From Flavobacterium sedimenticola (GTDB lineage: Bacteria > Bacteroidota > Bacteroidia > Flavobacteriales > Flavobacteriaceae), in assembly GCF_030053345.1 (NCBI RefSeq), contig NZ_JASGBP010000002.1:248001-312000 (forward strand): a stretch of DNA of 64,000 nt, given 5' to 3'. Positions 8,734-16,971 of the stretch are shown in pieces. The position numbers were made by a program, and so were the translations under genes. Within the stretch, counting starts at the first letter, position 1, and each line of letters begins with the position of its first letter. The notes beneath the pieces were generated by a model, which saw nothing but the letters and a program-made list of their open reading frames with translations, made no database searches and was not told where the DNA came from.

Positions 8734-11037
8734 TTATTCTTTTTTATTGCTTTTGGGTTTTAGGGCCTTCTTCATGCTTTCGGTTTGCTTTCTTTCGGCG
8801 GCTTTCAGCGAATACAAATGCGAACTTCCGGCTTTGTAGGGGTTAGGCAGGTCTGCAGCCTGAAATTGTTCGTATGCCTGGGCATTGCGAACAAAATAAG
8901 CATCGGCTAACAACGGTCGGCCCAACGCTACCAAATCGGCTCTGCCGTTGAGTAGTATGGTGTTGATTTGATCAATATCTTGAATATAGCCGGTTGTAAT
9001 CGTTGGAATGTGAACGGTGTTTCGGACCGCGTCTGAGAACGGTGTTTGCCACATACGCCCGATTTGTGGTTTTTGATACGCTACAGTATTTCCGGTAGAA
9101 ACGTTGATGATATCGGCACCGGCGTTTTTAAATGCAGTTGCAACGGTGATTACTTCTTCTTCTGAAATCCCGTTTTCTGCCCAATCGGAAGCAGAAATCC
9201 GAACCGACATGGGTTTGTGTGCCGGAAACACTTTTCGCATTTCGGTAAAAACACGTAACGGAAATTTCAAACGGTTTTCGATACTACCGCCAAACTCGTC
9301 GGTTCGGATGTTGGTTAACGGCGATAGGAACGAAGCCAACAAGAATCCGTGATGTGCTTGCAGTTCGATGAGATCAAAACCGGCTTTATCGGCATTGTGA
9401 GTAGCTTGCACAAATTGAGCGGTCACCGCATTCATATCCTCCAAAGTCATTTCTTTGGGAATCGGCATCAGATCAGTAAAAGCGATAGGCGAGGCCGACA
9501 GTAAATCCCAAGGTAAATCGATAGGTTCGTTGGTGCCTTCCCAAGGTTTTTTTACGGCGCCTTTCCGTCCGGAATGGCCTAGTTGTATTCCGATTTTGGT
9601 TTGGGTATTTTGATGAATGAAATCGGTTATTTTTTTCCAGTCAACTAGTTGTTCCTGAGTGTAAATTCCGGCACAACCTAAAGTAATGCGTCCGGTTTCG
9701 GAGACTGCTGTCATTTCAGTCATGATGAGTCCGACACCACCGGTAGCCCTACTGCCGTAGTGCACCAAATGCCAATCGGAAACTTTACCGTCGGTGGCCG
9801 AGTATTGCCCCATGGCCGACATGGCGATGCGGTTTTGGAGGGTTATATCGCGTAATTGGAATGGTGTAAACGCAGCCGGTCCCTCGACTGCGCTCGGGAT
9901 GACAGCGTTCTGATGAAATTCTGTCAATACTTTATCTGTAAACGATTTATCGCGTAATCTTAAATTTTCAAAAGTAACTTTTTTAGAACGCGTCATACAG
10001 CCGAAGGCAAATTGATAAAACGGATGTTGCATGTGCCTATCCATGTGTTCAAACCAATCGAGCGAAACCAGGGCCGCGTGTTGTATCATTTCTACCGTAT
10101 TGCGTCGGGTTTTGTCGTATTGCTCGAAAGCGGCTTGTATGTTAGTCGGATGGGCAATGACTGCATCGGATAATCCAATGGCACAATCCATTGCCAGTTT
10201 GGTTCCCGATCCGATAGAGTAGTGTGCAGTGGCTTTGGCATCGCCCAAGAGAACAATATTATTGTGGTACCATTTTTCGTTGGTGACATGCGGGAATTGA
10301 CGCCAATGCGATTTATTGGTAATGAGCGGATGTCCGTCGAGTTCGTCTTTAAAAATTTCGGAAAGTTTAGCAATCGTATCGGCCTCGTTAGTGACTTCAA
10401 AACCGTGTTTTTGCCACGTCTCGTTGCTACACTCAAAAATCCAGGTACTCATACCGGCTTCGTATTGGTACGTATGGGCTACAATGGTGCCGTGTGGCGT
10501 ACTTCGGAAAAAATAGGTAAAGGCATCGAGTGGTTTGGTCGATCCTAACCATACAAAACGATTTTTCTTTAGCGTGATTTTGGTGCCGAATGCTGATTCA
10601 TATTGTGTTCTGATACCACTGGCAATTCCATCGGAAGCGAGGATAATATCGGCGTCACGATATTGATGAATATCGTCTACATTTTGTTCGAAATGCAAGG
10701 TAACACCTTCTTCCCGGCAACGTTGGTGTAAGAGTTTAAGCAATGTTTTTCGGGAGCAACCGCAAAAACCGTTACCCGCTATGCTGACTTCTTGTCCGTT
10801 GCGGGCTACGATGATATCGTCCCAATAGGCAAATTGACTTCGGATAAGTTCATAAGATTGCATATCGCGTTTGAGAAATTCCCCTAAAGTTTCATCGGAG
10901 AATACCACCCCAAAACCAAAACTATCGTCGGGTTTGTTGCGTTCGTACACATCAATTTGGCAATGCGGCATCGCTTTTTTGGTTAGGATGGAGAAGTAGA
11001 GTCCGCCCGGACCGCCGCCTATAACTGCTATTTTCAT
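8734..11037 (-). CDS. bifunctional aryl-CoA 5-hydroxylase / old-yellow-enzyme oxidoreductase
   Basis: A 767-residue fusion. Residues 1 to about 375 are an FAD aromatic hydroxylase ('IAVIGGGPGGLYFSILTKK', 'VVLLGDAKATAHYSIGSGTKLAMD'). From about 388 the chain is an NADH:flavin oxidoreductase barrel ('FTPFQLRDITLQNRIAMSAM', 'LIELQAHHGFLLASFLSPLTN', 'ALGRPLLADAYFVRNA'). This architecture is known from 2-aminobenzoyl-CoA monooxygenase/reductase and salicylyl-CoA 5-hydroxylase. The joint between domains reads AVIPSAVEGP and is encoded by a dispersed DNA repeat (see 9879-9904). Substrate is aryl-CoA by family; salicylyl or anthraniloyl is undecided. Confidence 0.88.
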   Translation of the reverse strand: MKIAVIGGGPGGLYFSILTKKAMPHCQIDVYERNKPDDSFGFGVVFSDETLGEFLKRDMQSYELIRSQFAYWDDIIVARNGQEVSIAGNGFCGCSRKTLLKLLHQRCREEGVTLHFEQNVDDIHQYRDADIILASDGIASGIRTQYESAFGTKITLKKNRFVWLGSTKPLDAFTYFFRSTPHGTIVAHTYQYEAGMSTWIFECSNETWQKHGFEVTNEADTIAKLSEIFKDELDGHPLITNKSHWRQFPHVTNEKWYHNNIVLLGDAKATAHYSIGSGTKLAMDCAIGLSDAVIAHPTNIQAAFEQYDKTRRNTVEMIQHAALVSLDWFEHMDRHMQHPFYQFAFGCMTRSKKVTFENLRLRDKSFTDKVLTEFHQNAVIPSAVEGPAAFTPFQLRDITLQNRIAMSAMGQYSATDGKVSDWHLVHYGSRATGGVGLIMTEMTAVSETGRITLGCAGIYTQEQLVDWKKITDFIHQNTQTKIGIQLGHSGRKGAVKKPWEGTNEPIDLPWDLLSASPIAFTDLMPIPKEMTLEDMNAVTAQFVQATHNADKAGFDLIELQAHHGFLLASFLSPLTNIRTDEFGGSIENRLKFPLRVFTEMRKVFPAHKPMSVRISASDWAENGISEEEVITVATAFKNAGADIINVSTGNTVAYQKPQIGRMWQTPFSDAVRNTVHIPTITTGYIQDIDQINTILLNGRADLVALGRPLLADAYFVRNAQAYEQFQAADLPNPYKAGSSHLYSLKAAERKQTESMKKALKPKSNKKE
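9879..9904 (-). repeat. dispersed GTCATCCCGAGCGCAGTCGAGGGAC repeat inside a gene
   Basis: On the minus strand the run GTCATCCCGAGCGCAG then TCGAGGGAC is the core of a short repeat I know as very common between genes in Bacteroidota. Here it is in frame and supplies the VIPSAVEGP linker joining the hydroxylase and oxidoreductase halves. Confidence 0.6.
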
Positions 11038-11040
11038 TTT

Positions 11041-11081
11041 TATATTAGGTTCTGAGAGGCTAAGGTTTTAAGGTACTGAGA
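11041..11081 (-). repeat. octamer-type leader repeat
   Basis: GTTCTGAGAGGCTAAGGT then TTTAAGGTACTGAGATT: 8-bp period of CTGAG/CTAAG/TTAAG units between the flavin reductase stop and the monooxygenase start. Confidence 0.5.
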
Positions 11082-11687
11082 TTAGTTACGTTTGATGGCA
11101 AATAATTCTCCCAATTTAGAATAGTTGGCACCGGCCAACCGAGCCACCGGCTTATAGGTTTCTAAATTAATTTTGTAATTATCCAGCAATATAGTATCGT
11201 CGAAATGCATCATGACGATGCGTCCAATAATGATACAAGAGCCGCCATTTTTGTGATCCTCTAAAAAGTAGTGGTGTACCAGTTCGCATTCAAATTGCAC
11301 CGGACTTTCTTTAACCCGCATGGGTTTTACTTTTACCGATGGAATAGGCGTAACACCGGCCAATTCAAACTCGTCTACTTCGGAAGCAACGCCTTGTGCG
11401 GTGGCATTCATTTGTTCCACCGTGCTTTCGGTAACCATATTAACTACAAACTGTTTGGTAGCTAAAACATTATTTAAAGTGTCTTTGTTGGTATTATTGG
11501 CTCTGTTGACAGAAAACATTAGATGTGGCGGGTCGTCGCCGACGGCATTGAAATACGAAAAAGGGGCTAGGTTGTTGATGCCGTCTTCGCTTACAGTAGC
11601 AATCCAGCCAATGGGACGCGGTATGATGCTCCCGGTCATTAATTTGTATACCGCTGATGATTCAAGCAGGTTAGGGTCAAATAGCAT
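11082..11687 (-). CDS. flavin reductase-like protein (FMN-binding split barrel)
   Basis: A 201-residue protein of the flavin reductase-like family: 'SIIPRPIGWIATVSEDGINNLAPFSYFNAV', 'DTLNNVLATKQFVVNMV' and 'CELVHHYFLEDHKNGG' are typical. Members bind FMN and reduce or present flavins to partner oxygenases, or act as stand-alone reductases. It is the first gene of the catabolic operon, 44 bp before the fused monooxygenase, and may support flavin turnover there. Confidence 0.85.
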   Translation of the reverse strand: MLFDPNLLESSAVYKLMTGSIIPRPIGWIATVSEDGINNLAPFSYFNAVGDDPPHLMFSVNRANNTNKDTLNNVLATKQFVVNMVTESTVEQMNATAQGVASEVDEFELAGVTPIPSVKVKPMRVKESPVQFECELVHHYFLEDHKNGGSCIIIGRIVMMHFDDTILLDNYKINLETYKPVARLAGANYSKLGELFAIKRN

Positions 11688-11831
11688 AGTGTTGTTTGTT
11701 TACCACAAATTAAAGCTATTTTTTTGGCTGATGTAAATTTTGGGGCTTAAAATTTAAGAATTATGCATGATGAACGGGATACGAAATAGACAAAATAGGA
11801 TTTTTAATCACAACAATTCAAGCGCAACGAT

Positions 11832-12482
11832 TTACTTATTGTCATGTAAATTAAAAATGCGCTTCAGCAGTGATACCATGGTTGTAGCTAAAATAGCACC
11901 GAGAAACGCGAGAAAAATATCTTTTTGTGCATCCCAAATATCACCTTGTGTACCCAAATAGGCATCGCCTTGTGCTCTGAAGAAGATATCGGCGACCGCC
12001 CATTCTATTAATTCGTAAAAAGCACTTATTGACAGTGTAATTTCGATAGGTAAGACCCACGCTACTTTGGCCGGGTATTGTACCCATTTGAGAAATAATT
12101 CCCGCATGGGATATGCCAGCAGGAATCCGAAACTGAAATGTACGATGCGGTCGTAATGATTGCGTTCCCAGCCCATATAATCTTTGAGCCAGTAGCCAAA
12201 GGGGTTTTCGGCATAGGTGTATTTGGAGCCGTATACATGCAGGCATAAATAAACGGTAATCAACAAATACGACAAATCGCTGAATTGGTATTTTCGATAA
12301 CTCACCAGCAAAAACAAAAAGAAGAGGACGGTTAAGGTGTTTTCCAGCATCCAATTGTTGTAATCGTTGGTTCCGACAAAGGTGCTAATCCAGATAACGC
12401 TGAAAACTATCAAGAAAAGCCATACCCAAATGTTTTTTTGAAAAGGAACCCGATTGGGAGAGATTGCTACGGTAAAAGTCAT
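11832..12482 (-). CDS. DUF2238 (YjdF-like) integral membrane protein
   Basis: A 216-residue protein with about six hydrophobic segments. Family motifs are clear: 'ERNHYDRIVHFSFGFLLAYP', 'FYELIEWAVADIFF' and 'LGTQGDIWDAQKDIFLA', with conserved His, Glu and Asp facing the membrane. Function of the family is unknown. It is transcribed toward the catabolic operon but 145 bp separate it from the flavin reductase start, so co-transcription is uncertain. Confidence 0.85.
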   Translation of the reverse strand: MTFTVAISPNRVPFQKNIWVWLFLIVFSVIWISTFVGTNDYNNWMLENTLTVLFFLFLLVSYRKYQFSDLSYLLITVYLCLHVYGSKYTYAENPFGYWLKDYMGWERNHYDRIVHFSFGFLLAYPMRELFLKWVQYPAKVAWVLPIEITLSISAFYELIEWAVADIFFRAQGDAYLGTQGDIWDAQKDIFLAFLGAILATTMVSLLKRIFNLHDNK

Positions 12483-12576
12483 ACGATTTTTTGTTGGTTT
12501 GATGAGTTATATGCTTTTGTATGAATAAAGATAATTTATAGTTGTGAATTGTAAACTAAATGTCGGGAAGTTTTTA

Positions 12577-13338
12577 TTAATGAGTTGTTTTAAACAGCGT
12601 TATGGTGTAATCTAATAGTGTGCTGTTTCCCCATTTTCCATGACCGGGTATTATCATTTTAACGTCAGGATAGGCTCGCTTAATTTTCTGAACCGTTGAT
12701 GACCATTCGGTTAAATTGGCGTCACCGGTGTAGCCTTTTCCGGCCCCTAATTCTTTTATTAAACAACCGCCGAACATGATATTTTCGGATGGAAGATAAG
12801 CAATCACGTTATCTTTGGTATGACCTTCACCGAAAAATTTCACTTCTATTTTTTGAGTTCCTGCATTTACAATGAGTGAATCCGTAAAGCTGCTTTGTGG
12901 TACGGTAAGGTTATTTTGTTTAGCCAAGGCGATAGTTTTGTAGTTTCCGTAAGACGGAATACTCTTTTTAGTGAAGGCCTCCAAACCACCCAGACAATCG
13001 TCATGAAAGTGAGTTGGAATAACGGCTTTGATTGTGCAGTCTCGTTTTTGAGTCACCCAGTTGATTAACTCTTCCGCGTTTTTATTGTTTGTCGGGGTAT
13101 CTAAAATAACCGCTTCATTATCGGCTATTACAATCTGGCCGTTGCAAGGAACATAGCCAAAATCATCGGTTTGTTTGAATGAGGTGTGAATGTAAGTGTA
13201 CGGACTGATTTGCGTAATCACTAAGCTTTCGGTTTGGTATACTTTTTTTGACTTAAAAGCAATAGGCTTTGGATTCGAACACTGTAGGTTGAGTGCTAAG
13301 AAGATTAAGATGATGATTGTTTTTTGAGCGGTTTGCAT
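12577..13338 (-). CDS. subclass B1 metallo-beta-lactamase
   Basis: A 253-residue zinc hydrolase carrying the full B1 ligand set: His110, His112 and Asp114 in 'PTHFHDDCLGG', His173 in 'GEGHTKDN', Cys192 in 'FGGCLIKE' and His233 in 'IPGHGKWG'. The N-terminus is a signal peptide with a possible lipidation Cys at position 20, so the enzyme is periplasmic or lipid-anchored. Chromosomal B1 enzymes are known from flavobacteria. Its start lies only 60 bp from the decayed distal end of the cassette array, in the same orientation, but it has no attC site of its own downstream. Substrate range cannot be read from sequence. Confidence 0.88.
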   Translation of the reverse strand: MQTAQKTIIILIFLALNLQCSNPKPIAFKSKKVYQTESLVITQISPYTYIHTSFKQTDDFGYVPCNGQIVIADNEAVILDTPTNNKNAEELINWVTQKRDCTIKAVIPTHFHDDCLGGLEAFTKKSIPSYGNYKTIALAKQNNLTVPQSSFTDSLIVNAGTQKIEVKFFGEGHTKDNVIAYLPSENIMFGGCLIKELGAGKGYTGDANLTEWSSTVQKIKRAYPDVKMIIPGHGKWGNSTLLDYTITLFKTTH

Positions 13339-13397
13339 TTGAGCCTTTTTTTTATGAAGATGATGTGTTGAATAACCGATTTCAGCACCTCATTCCT

Positions 13398-13401
13398 GTT
13401 A
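13398..13401 (-). other. distal boundary of the cassette array (residual R' core GTTA)
   Basis: CCTGTTACCAGCA resembles the cassette-start core and matches the opposite end of the same cassette (GCCGGTAAC at 13947-13955) apart from one base. No attC body lies to its left, so the array appears truncated here. Confidence 0.45.
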
Positions 13402-13432
13402 CCAGCAGTGTTTGTGTCTTTTATTGTCCTTA

Positions 13433-13872
13433 TTAGTTTTTTACTCTACAAGAGCATTCGTGATTTTCGCTGATATATTTTATTGATTCAATACAAATTT
13501 CTCTTAATATATCAGTGTTGATATCCGCTAATTTTTTCACATAAATACAGGCTTTACTCATTTTAAATTTTCCAAGGTCAGTCAATAGTGCTTTGCTTTT
13601 CTCTGTGTCAGAGTAAACATAAAGTGTCAAAGCTGCTTTTCGTGGCGAAAATGCAAGAACTGGTGCATCGCCTTCGTGTCCACTTGCATATTTGTAATGA
13701 TAGTTACCAAACCCGATTATACTTGGCCCCCACATTTTAGGTTCGGAGTCTGACCATTTTTTTAATAAGTCAATTAGTTGGTAACTATCGGTTTTTTTTG
13801 TTCGTTGTCAACATATGAATTTATAAAATCTGTTATGTTCTGACCGGTATAGGTAGTTTTAGTTTTTGCCAT
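13433..13872 (-). pseudogene. DUF1801-family gene with a homopolymer frameshift
   Basis: From ATG at 13872 the frame reads MAKTKTTYTGQNITDFINSY then runs into a stop after an A8 tract (13791-13798). One extra A restores 'EQKKTDSYQLIDLLKKWSDSEPKMWG', which joins the downstream open frame 'PSIIGFGNYHYKYASGHEGD' to form a normal DUF1801 protein of about 145 residues. DUF1801 proteins are small and functionally uncharacterised. It is the most distal cassette of the array. A sequencing error, a true pseudogene or slippage-based switching would all look the same here. Confidence 0.75.
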
Positions 13873-13951
13873 TCAATTACAAGTTTATTTTTTTTCTCTT
13901 TGCAACTCTTTATCAGTTGTGATTGTACCGTTTGTAATCTAAGATTGCCGG

Positions 13952-14070
13952 TAACGTTTTGCGACGATCAGTCTGTAACGAAGCCAGCGAGCTACTTATC
14001 TTCTGTTAAAGATAAACGTTTTTTGAGAACACATAAAATAAAAACCAGCCCTTGTTGGGGATGGTTGTTA
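13952..14070 (-). repeat. attC-like site 1 (distal, arms degenerate)
   Basis: TAACG at the left, GTTA at the right; the middle is clearly homologous to the site at 32393 (TTAAAGATAAACGTTTTT), but the arms next to the cores no longer pair. The right core overlaps the methyltransferase stop codon. Confidence 0.65.
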
Positions 14071-14706
14071 TAGAGTGTTTTTCTTTTTTGCAGTCAATAT
14101 TGTATGCATGTCAAATTCAGTTTCAGAAATTTTATACTTTACTTTAAATATTTTTAATTCTTCAAATCTAAATTCATTCAGTAGTGCTTTTATGTCTTCT
14201 AGCTTAAAGTAATTAAAATAAACTCGTCCGCCACTACCAACTTTAAATTCGGATTTGTCCGGTTCTCCTTCAACAAAACTTAAATATATCAGGCCATTGT
14301 CGTTTAATAAGTCGTGTGCGTTAGCGATAAGTTCTTTACTCTCTGTCTGTGACAAATACGGCAAACAAAATCCGCCAATTATTCCGTCAAACTTTGTGTC
14401 AAGATTTTTAATTTGTCTGCAATCCATAACCTCAAAATGTGCAGTCGGATTGTTCTGTCTTGCGAGCTCTACCATATTCTTTGCTATATCTATTCCGAAA
14501 ATATCAAAGTCAGGTCTTTTGGATAATACATATTTAGTGATGTTACCCGGTCCGCAACCGATTTCCAAAATTTTTGCTTTGGGTTTGTCTATGAAATTAC
14601 AAATAAAATCGTAAGTGTCATTATACAAGTCAAACGCCATGAACTTGTCTTGGTAAATTGAAGCAATTTTGTTCCAAGTTTCGAATGTTTCTTTATATTT
14701 ATCCAT
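14068..14706 (-). CDS. class I SAM-dependent methyltransferase (cassette gene)
   Basis: A 212-residue Rossmann methyltransferase: 'KAKILEIGCGPGNITKYVLS' is motif I, 'FDIFGIDIAKNMVELARQ' motif II, and 'KFDGIIGGFCLPYLS' motif IV. Small-molecule methyltransferases of this form cannot be assigned a substrate from sequence. It occupies one cassette whose ends are GTTATAG and CTATAAT. The stop codon lies inside the core of its own attC site. Confidence 0.85.
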   Translation of the reverse strand: MDKYKETFETWNKIASIYQDKFMAFDLYNDTYDFICNFIDKPKAKILEIGCGPGNITKYVLSKRPDFDIFGIDIAKNMVELARQNNPTAHFEVMDCRQIKNLDTKFDGIIGGFCLPYLSQTESKELIANAHDLLNDNGLIYLSFVEGEPDKSEFKVGSGGRVYFNYFKLEDIKALLNEFRFEELKIFKVKYKISETEFDMHTILTAKKKNTL

Positions 14707-14735
14707 TGTTGGTAAGTTGGCTTTTTAATGCCCTA

Positions 14736-14856
14736 TAATGTGCCTTGGCTTGCAGTCAGCGGTGAAGCCAACGAGCTTCTTATTAGCTGTTAAAGATAAA
14801 CGTTTTTTCGTGAATAGGTAAAAAGATAAACCAGGAATAGCGCGAAACCGCTGGCA
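14736..14856 (-). repeat. attC-like site 2 (both cores mutated)
   Basis: Arms remain (CTTGGCTTGCAGTCAGCGG on the left, GCGCGAAACCGCTG on the right) but TAAC has become TAAT and GTTA has become GGCA. The site should no longer be cut, freezing its neighbours in place. Confidence 0.6.
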
Positions 14857-14866
14857 TGCGTTCGGT

Positions 14867-15334
14867 TTATTTTTTGAAGTCAGTTTTGCCGTCAACTTCT
14901 TCCATAGATAAAATCTTATTGCAAAAGTATAATTCCGAATCTTTCAATTCTACATCTAATTTTAGTTTAATTTTCTTATTTCTCCGCTTAAGATCTTCAT
15001 ACTTATATTTTTCAAGTTTTTTGTAATCTGTTTGACTTAAGTACACTTTTATTACCGAATCTTTTACTTTTAAATTAATCCATGGCGATTTCAATAAATT
15101 ATTTTTTTTTAGCTTATTGATAAAAGCAATTACTTTTAAATCTTCCTCAGACGCGTTTTTATTCAAACGTATACTGTCCATTTTCATTTCAATGGTCTTT
15201 ATTGAACTATCATCAGCGCCATAAAAACTTCCAAATTCAACGAACTTGAAGAATAAATCTCCTTCAAAAGTTTCATTTTTAGAATTACAAGCTATGATGA
15301 AAAAGGATAGAATTAGAAACTTCAGTTTATTCAT
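14867..15334 (-). CDS. putative lipoprotein, unknown (cassette gene)
   Basis: A 155-residue protein starting MNKLKFLILSFFIIACNSKN, a signal peptide with a lipobox Cys at 16, so likely membrane-anchored on the periplasmic side. The rest is Lys-rich with alternating strands and helices. I recognise no family. It is bounded by the mutated site 2 and the truncated site 3. Confidence 0.7.
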   Translation of the reverse strand: MNKLKFLILSFFIIACNSKNETFEGDLFFKFVEFGSFYGADDSSIKTIEMKMDSIRLNKNASEEDLKVIAFINKLKKNNLLKSPWINLKVKDSVIKVYLSQTDYKKLEKYKYEDLKRRNKKIKLKLDVELKDSELYFCNKILSMEEVDGKTDFKK

Positions 15335-15389
15335 ATTTTAATTCTTTAAAGTTTTCGATGTTTAGGGTTTGCTCAGAGGAACTGATGTA

Positions 15390-15485
15390 TAACGTTCTAA
15401 GGCTTGTAGTTGTAGCGCGTATTAATTTTTAGTTATAAAGATAGCAAAAAGTTCAACTTTTGATTTTCCGGCCATGGAAAATTGA
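15390..15485 (-). repeat. attC-like site 3 (right half replaced)
   Basis: Left half matches the family of 19750 (TAACG, then AGTTATAAAGATAGCAAAAA, GATTTTCCGG) but homology stops near 15483 and no GTTA end follows. A small ORF (15433-15579) now runs across the break. Confidence 0.6.
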
Positions 15486-15579
15486 CGCAATTTATTAAAG
15501 CGTCGCACCCCAAATCTTTAGCTTTTTGAGCAAATGAATTGCAAAAGATGAGCAAACAAATGAAAACGATATGCTTCAT
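15433..15579 (-). CDS. 48-residue secreted peptide reading into an attC remnant
   Basis: MKHIVFICLLIFCNSFAQKA is a good signal peptide with cleavage after FAQ; the remaining residues include three Cys and end in an attC-encoded tail (NQKLNFLLSL). It may be a real short cassette gene or the 5' stub of a gene truncated when the attC site lost its right half. No family recognised. Confidence 0.4.
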   Translation of the reverse strand: MKHIVFICLLIFCNSFAQKAKDLGCDALINCVNFPWPENQKLNFLLSL

Positions 15580-15616
15580 GGTTTTTTGTTTAGGATAATG
15601 TTCATACACTTGCCGG

Positions 15617-15743
15617 TAACGGTTTCGTGCTTGGTGAATGTGGCGGATTTTTAGCACAAAAGTTCAATAGAATTACTGCCGTTGAACCCTGCATAAATGT
15701 TTCATAGAAGCACTTTAGCCGCCATATTGCCAAACCGATGTTG
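15617..15743 (-). repeat. attC-like site 4
   Basis: TAACGGTTTCG at left and CAAACCGATGTTG at right; inner arms GCTTGGTGAATGTGGC and GCCATATTGCCAAACC pair imperfectly. Follows the regulator-propeller lipoprotein gene. Confidence 0.65.
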
Positions 15744-15756
15744 TGCGTTCGTATTT

Positions 15757-16821
15757 CTAAAATTGCTTTTCAAAAGCCTTTCCGTTAAACTTAAATACAG
15801 TTCCATCTGCCATACCAAAAAGCAAATTGTTTTTGTTGTCTTTATAAATGGTCCAAATCATTGGTTTAGATGGGTTGTCGCTAACGGAATAGTTTGTTAA
15901 CGTTTTACCGTCATATTTCCATGCTCCTGTATATACATCTCCAAACCAAATATGGCCTTCTGAATCTTCTTCAATAGCAAAAGAGTGTTTCAATGTGCCG
16001 GGTTCTGATTTAGGATCTCCTCTTCTTGTGCTTGTTGGGTGAATTAAATGATGCTTTTCAGAAAAATTAATGATGGAATTCCCGTCCATTAGCAAAACGC
16101 CAATTCCATTATTTCCTATCCAAATTCGTCCTTTTGAATCGGCTAACACACTTCTTATATGCAATTGCTCATTATCCTTTAGGTTTAATTTTTCAGCATC
16201 AAAGCGGGTTACCATTTTGTCATCATAACGGAATAGTGCAGCATAAGTGGCAATCCAAACGTTTCCGTCTTTATCTTTTGAGATACCCGTAACACCATAA
16301 GATGTATAAGGATTTTTATTTTTGGGTTTTGGGAAAGTCAAATAGTTCATATGTATTCCGTCAAAACGATTAATGCCGTCTTCTTCCCAAGCATAAAACC
16401 ATAAATCTCCTTTGGTTTTATGCCAATCCAATAGTGGATTGTTATTTTTAGACGGATAATTCGTAAACTTCCTGTCGTGATATACACTTATTCCGTTGGC
16501 TGTTCCAAACCAAATTCTTCCATACTCGTCTTCTTGGATGGAACGGATTTGATTGTCGGATAAACCGTCATTTGTTGTAAAGTATTCAAATGATTTTCCA
16601 TCATAAAAACTGACCCCTTCCTTATGACTTCCAATCCAATAATTGCCTTTGCTGTCCTGAAAGACAGCACGTATTGCAGAAGTAAATTTTAAGGTGTCGG
16701 TTTTTGAAGTCGTTACTAATTCTTGGTTGTTAGTTTCTTTTTCTGTTGATTTCTTTTCAACACAAGAAAAGGTTAGTGTCAAAATCAGTAGTATATAAAT
16801 CATTTTTAATTTCTTGTTCAT
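15757..16821 (-). CDS. lipoprotein beta-propeller with two-component-regulator repeats (cassette gene)
   Basis: A 354-residue protein. The start at 16821 gives a lipoprotein signal (MIYILLILTLTFSCVEKKS); an upstream extension would be translated from attC sequence. The body has at least six Reg_prop-type repeats ending in WIGS, WFGT, WIAT, WIGN, WFGD and LFGM, each followed by an aspartate-rich turn, which fold as a propeller. Such domains usually sense periplasmic ligands in hybrid two-component systems; here there is no kinase, so it is a free-standing propeller. It is one of the larger cargo genes. Confidence 0.8.
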   Translation of the reverse strand: MNKKLKMIYILLILTLTFSCVEKKSTEKETNNQELVTTSKTDTLKFTSAIRAVFQDSKGNYWIGSHKEGVSFYDGKSFEYFTTNDGLSDNQIRSIQEDEYGRIWFGTANGISVYHDRKFTNYPSKNNNPLLDWHKTKGDLWFYAWEEDGINRFDGIHMNYLTFPKPKNKNPYTSYGVTGISKDKDGNVWIATYAALFRYDDKMVTRFDAEKLNLKDNEQLHIRSVLADSKGRIWIGNNGIGVLLMDGNSIINFSEKHHLIHPTSTRRGDPKSEPGTLKHSFAIEEDSEGHIWFGDVYTGAWKYDGKTLTNYSVSDNPSKPMIWTIYKDNKNNLLFGMADGTVFKFNGKAFEKQF

Positions 16822-16845
16822 AACGGGTTTCTCCAAGATGACACA

Positions 16846-16959
16846 CAACGTGCCGCGGCCTGTAGCAGTAGCGCATATTAGTTGATTTAATTGTAAAGAT
16901 AATAAAAAGTTCGTCCGGCTAGGAAAATCGAGTGCAGCCATTGCTGCAAACCGCTATTG
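16846..16959 (-). repeat. attC-like site 5 (right core ATTG)
   Basis: Left core CAACGTGCCGCGGC; right arm TGCAGCCATTGCTGCAAACC. The right core G has become A. Serves the 16972-17460 gene. Confidence 0.7.
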
Positions 16960-16971
16960 TGTGCAGTTAAT

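Noticed and set aside
13327..13346. GCGGTTTGCA in the metallo-beta-lactamase start region as an attC arm
   Set aside because: It lacks cores and a pairing partner, and is explained by the codons of the signal peptide.
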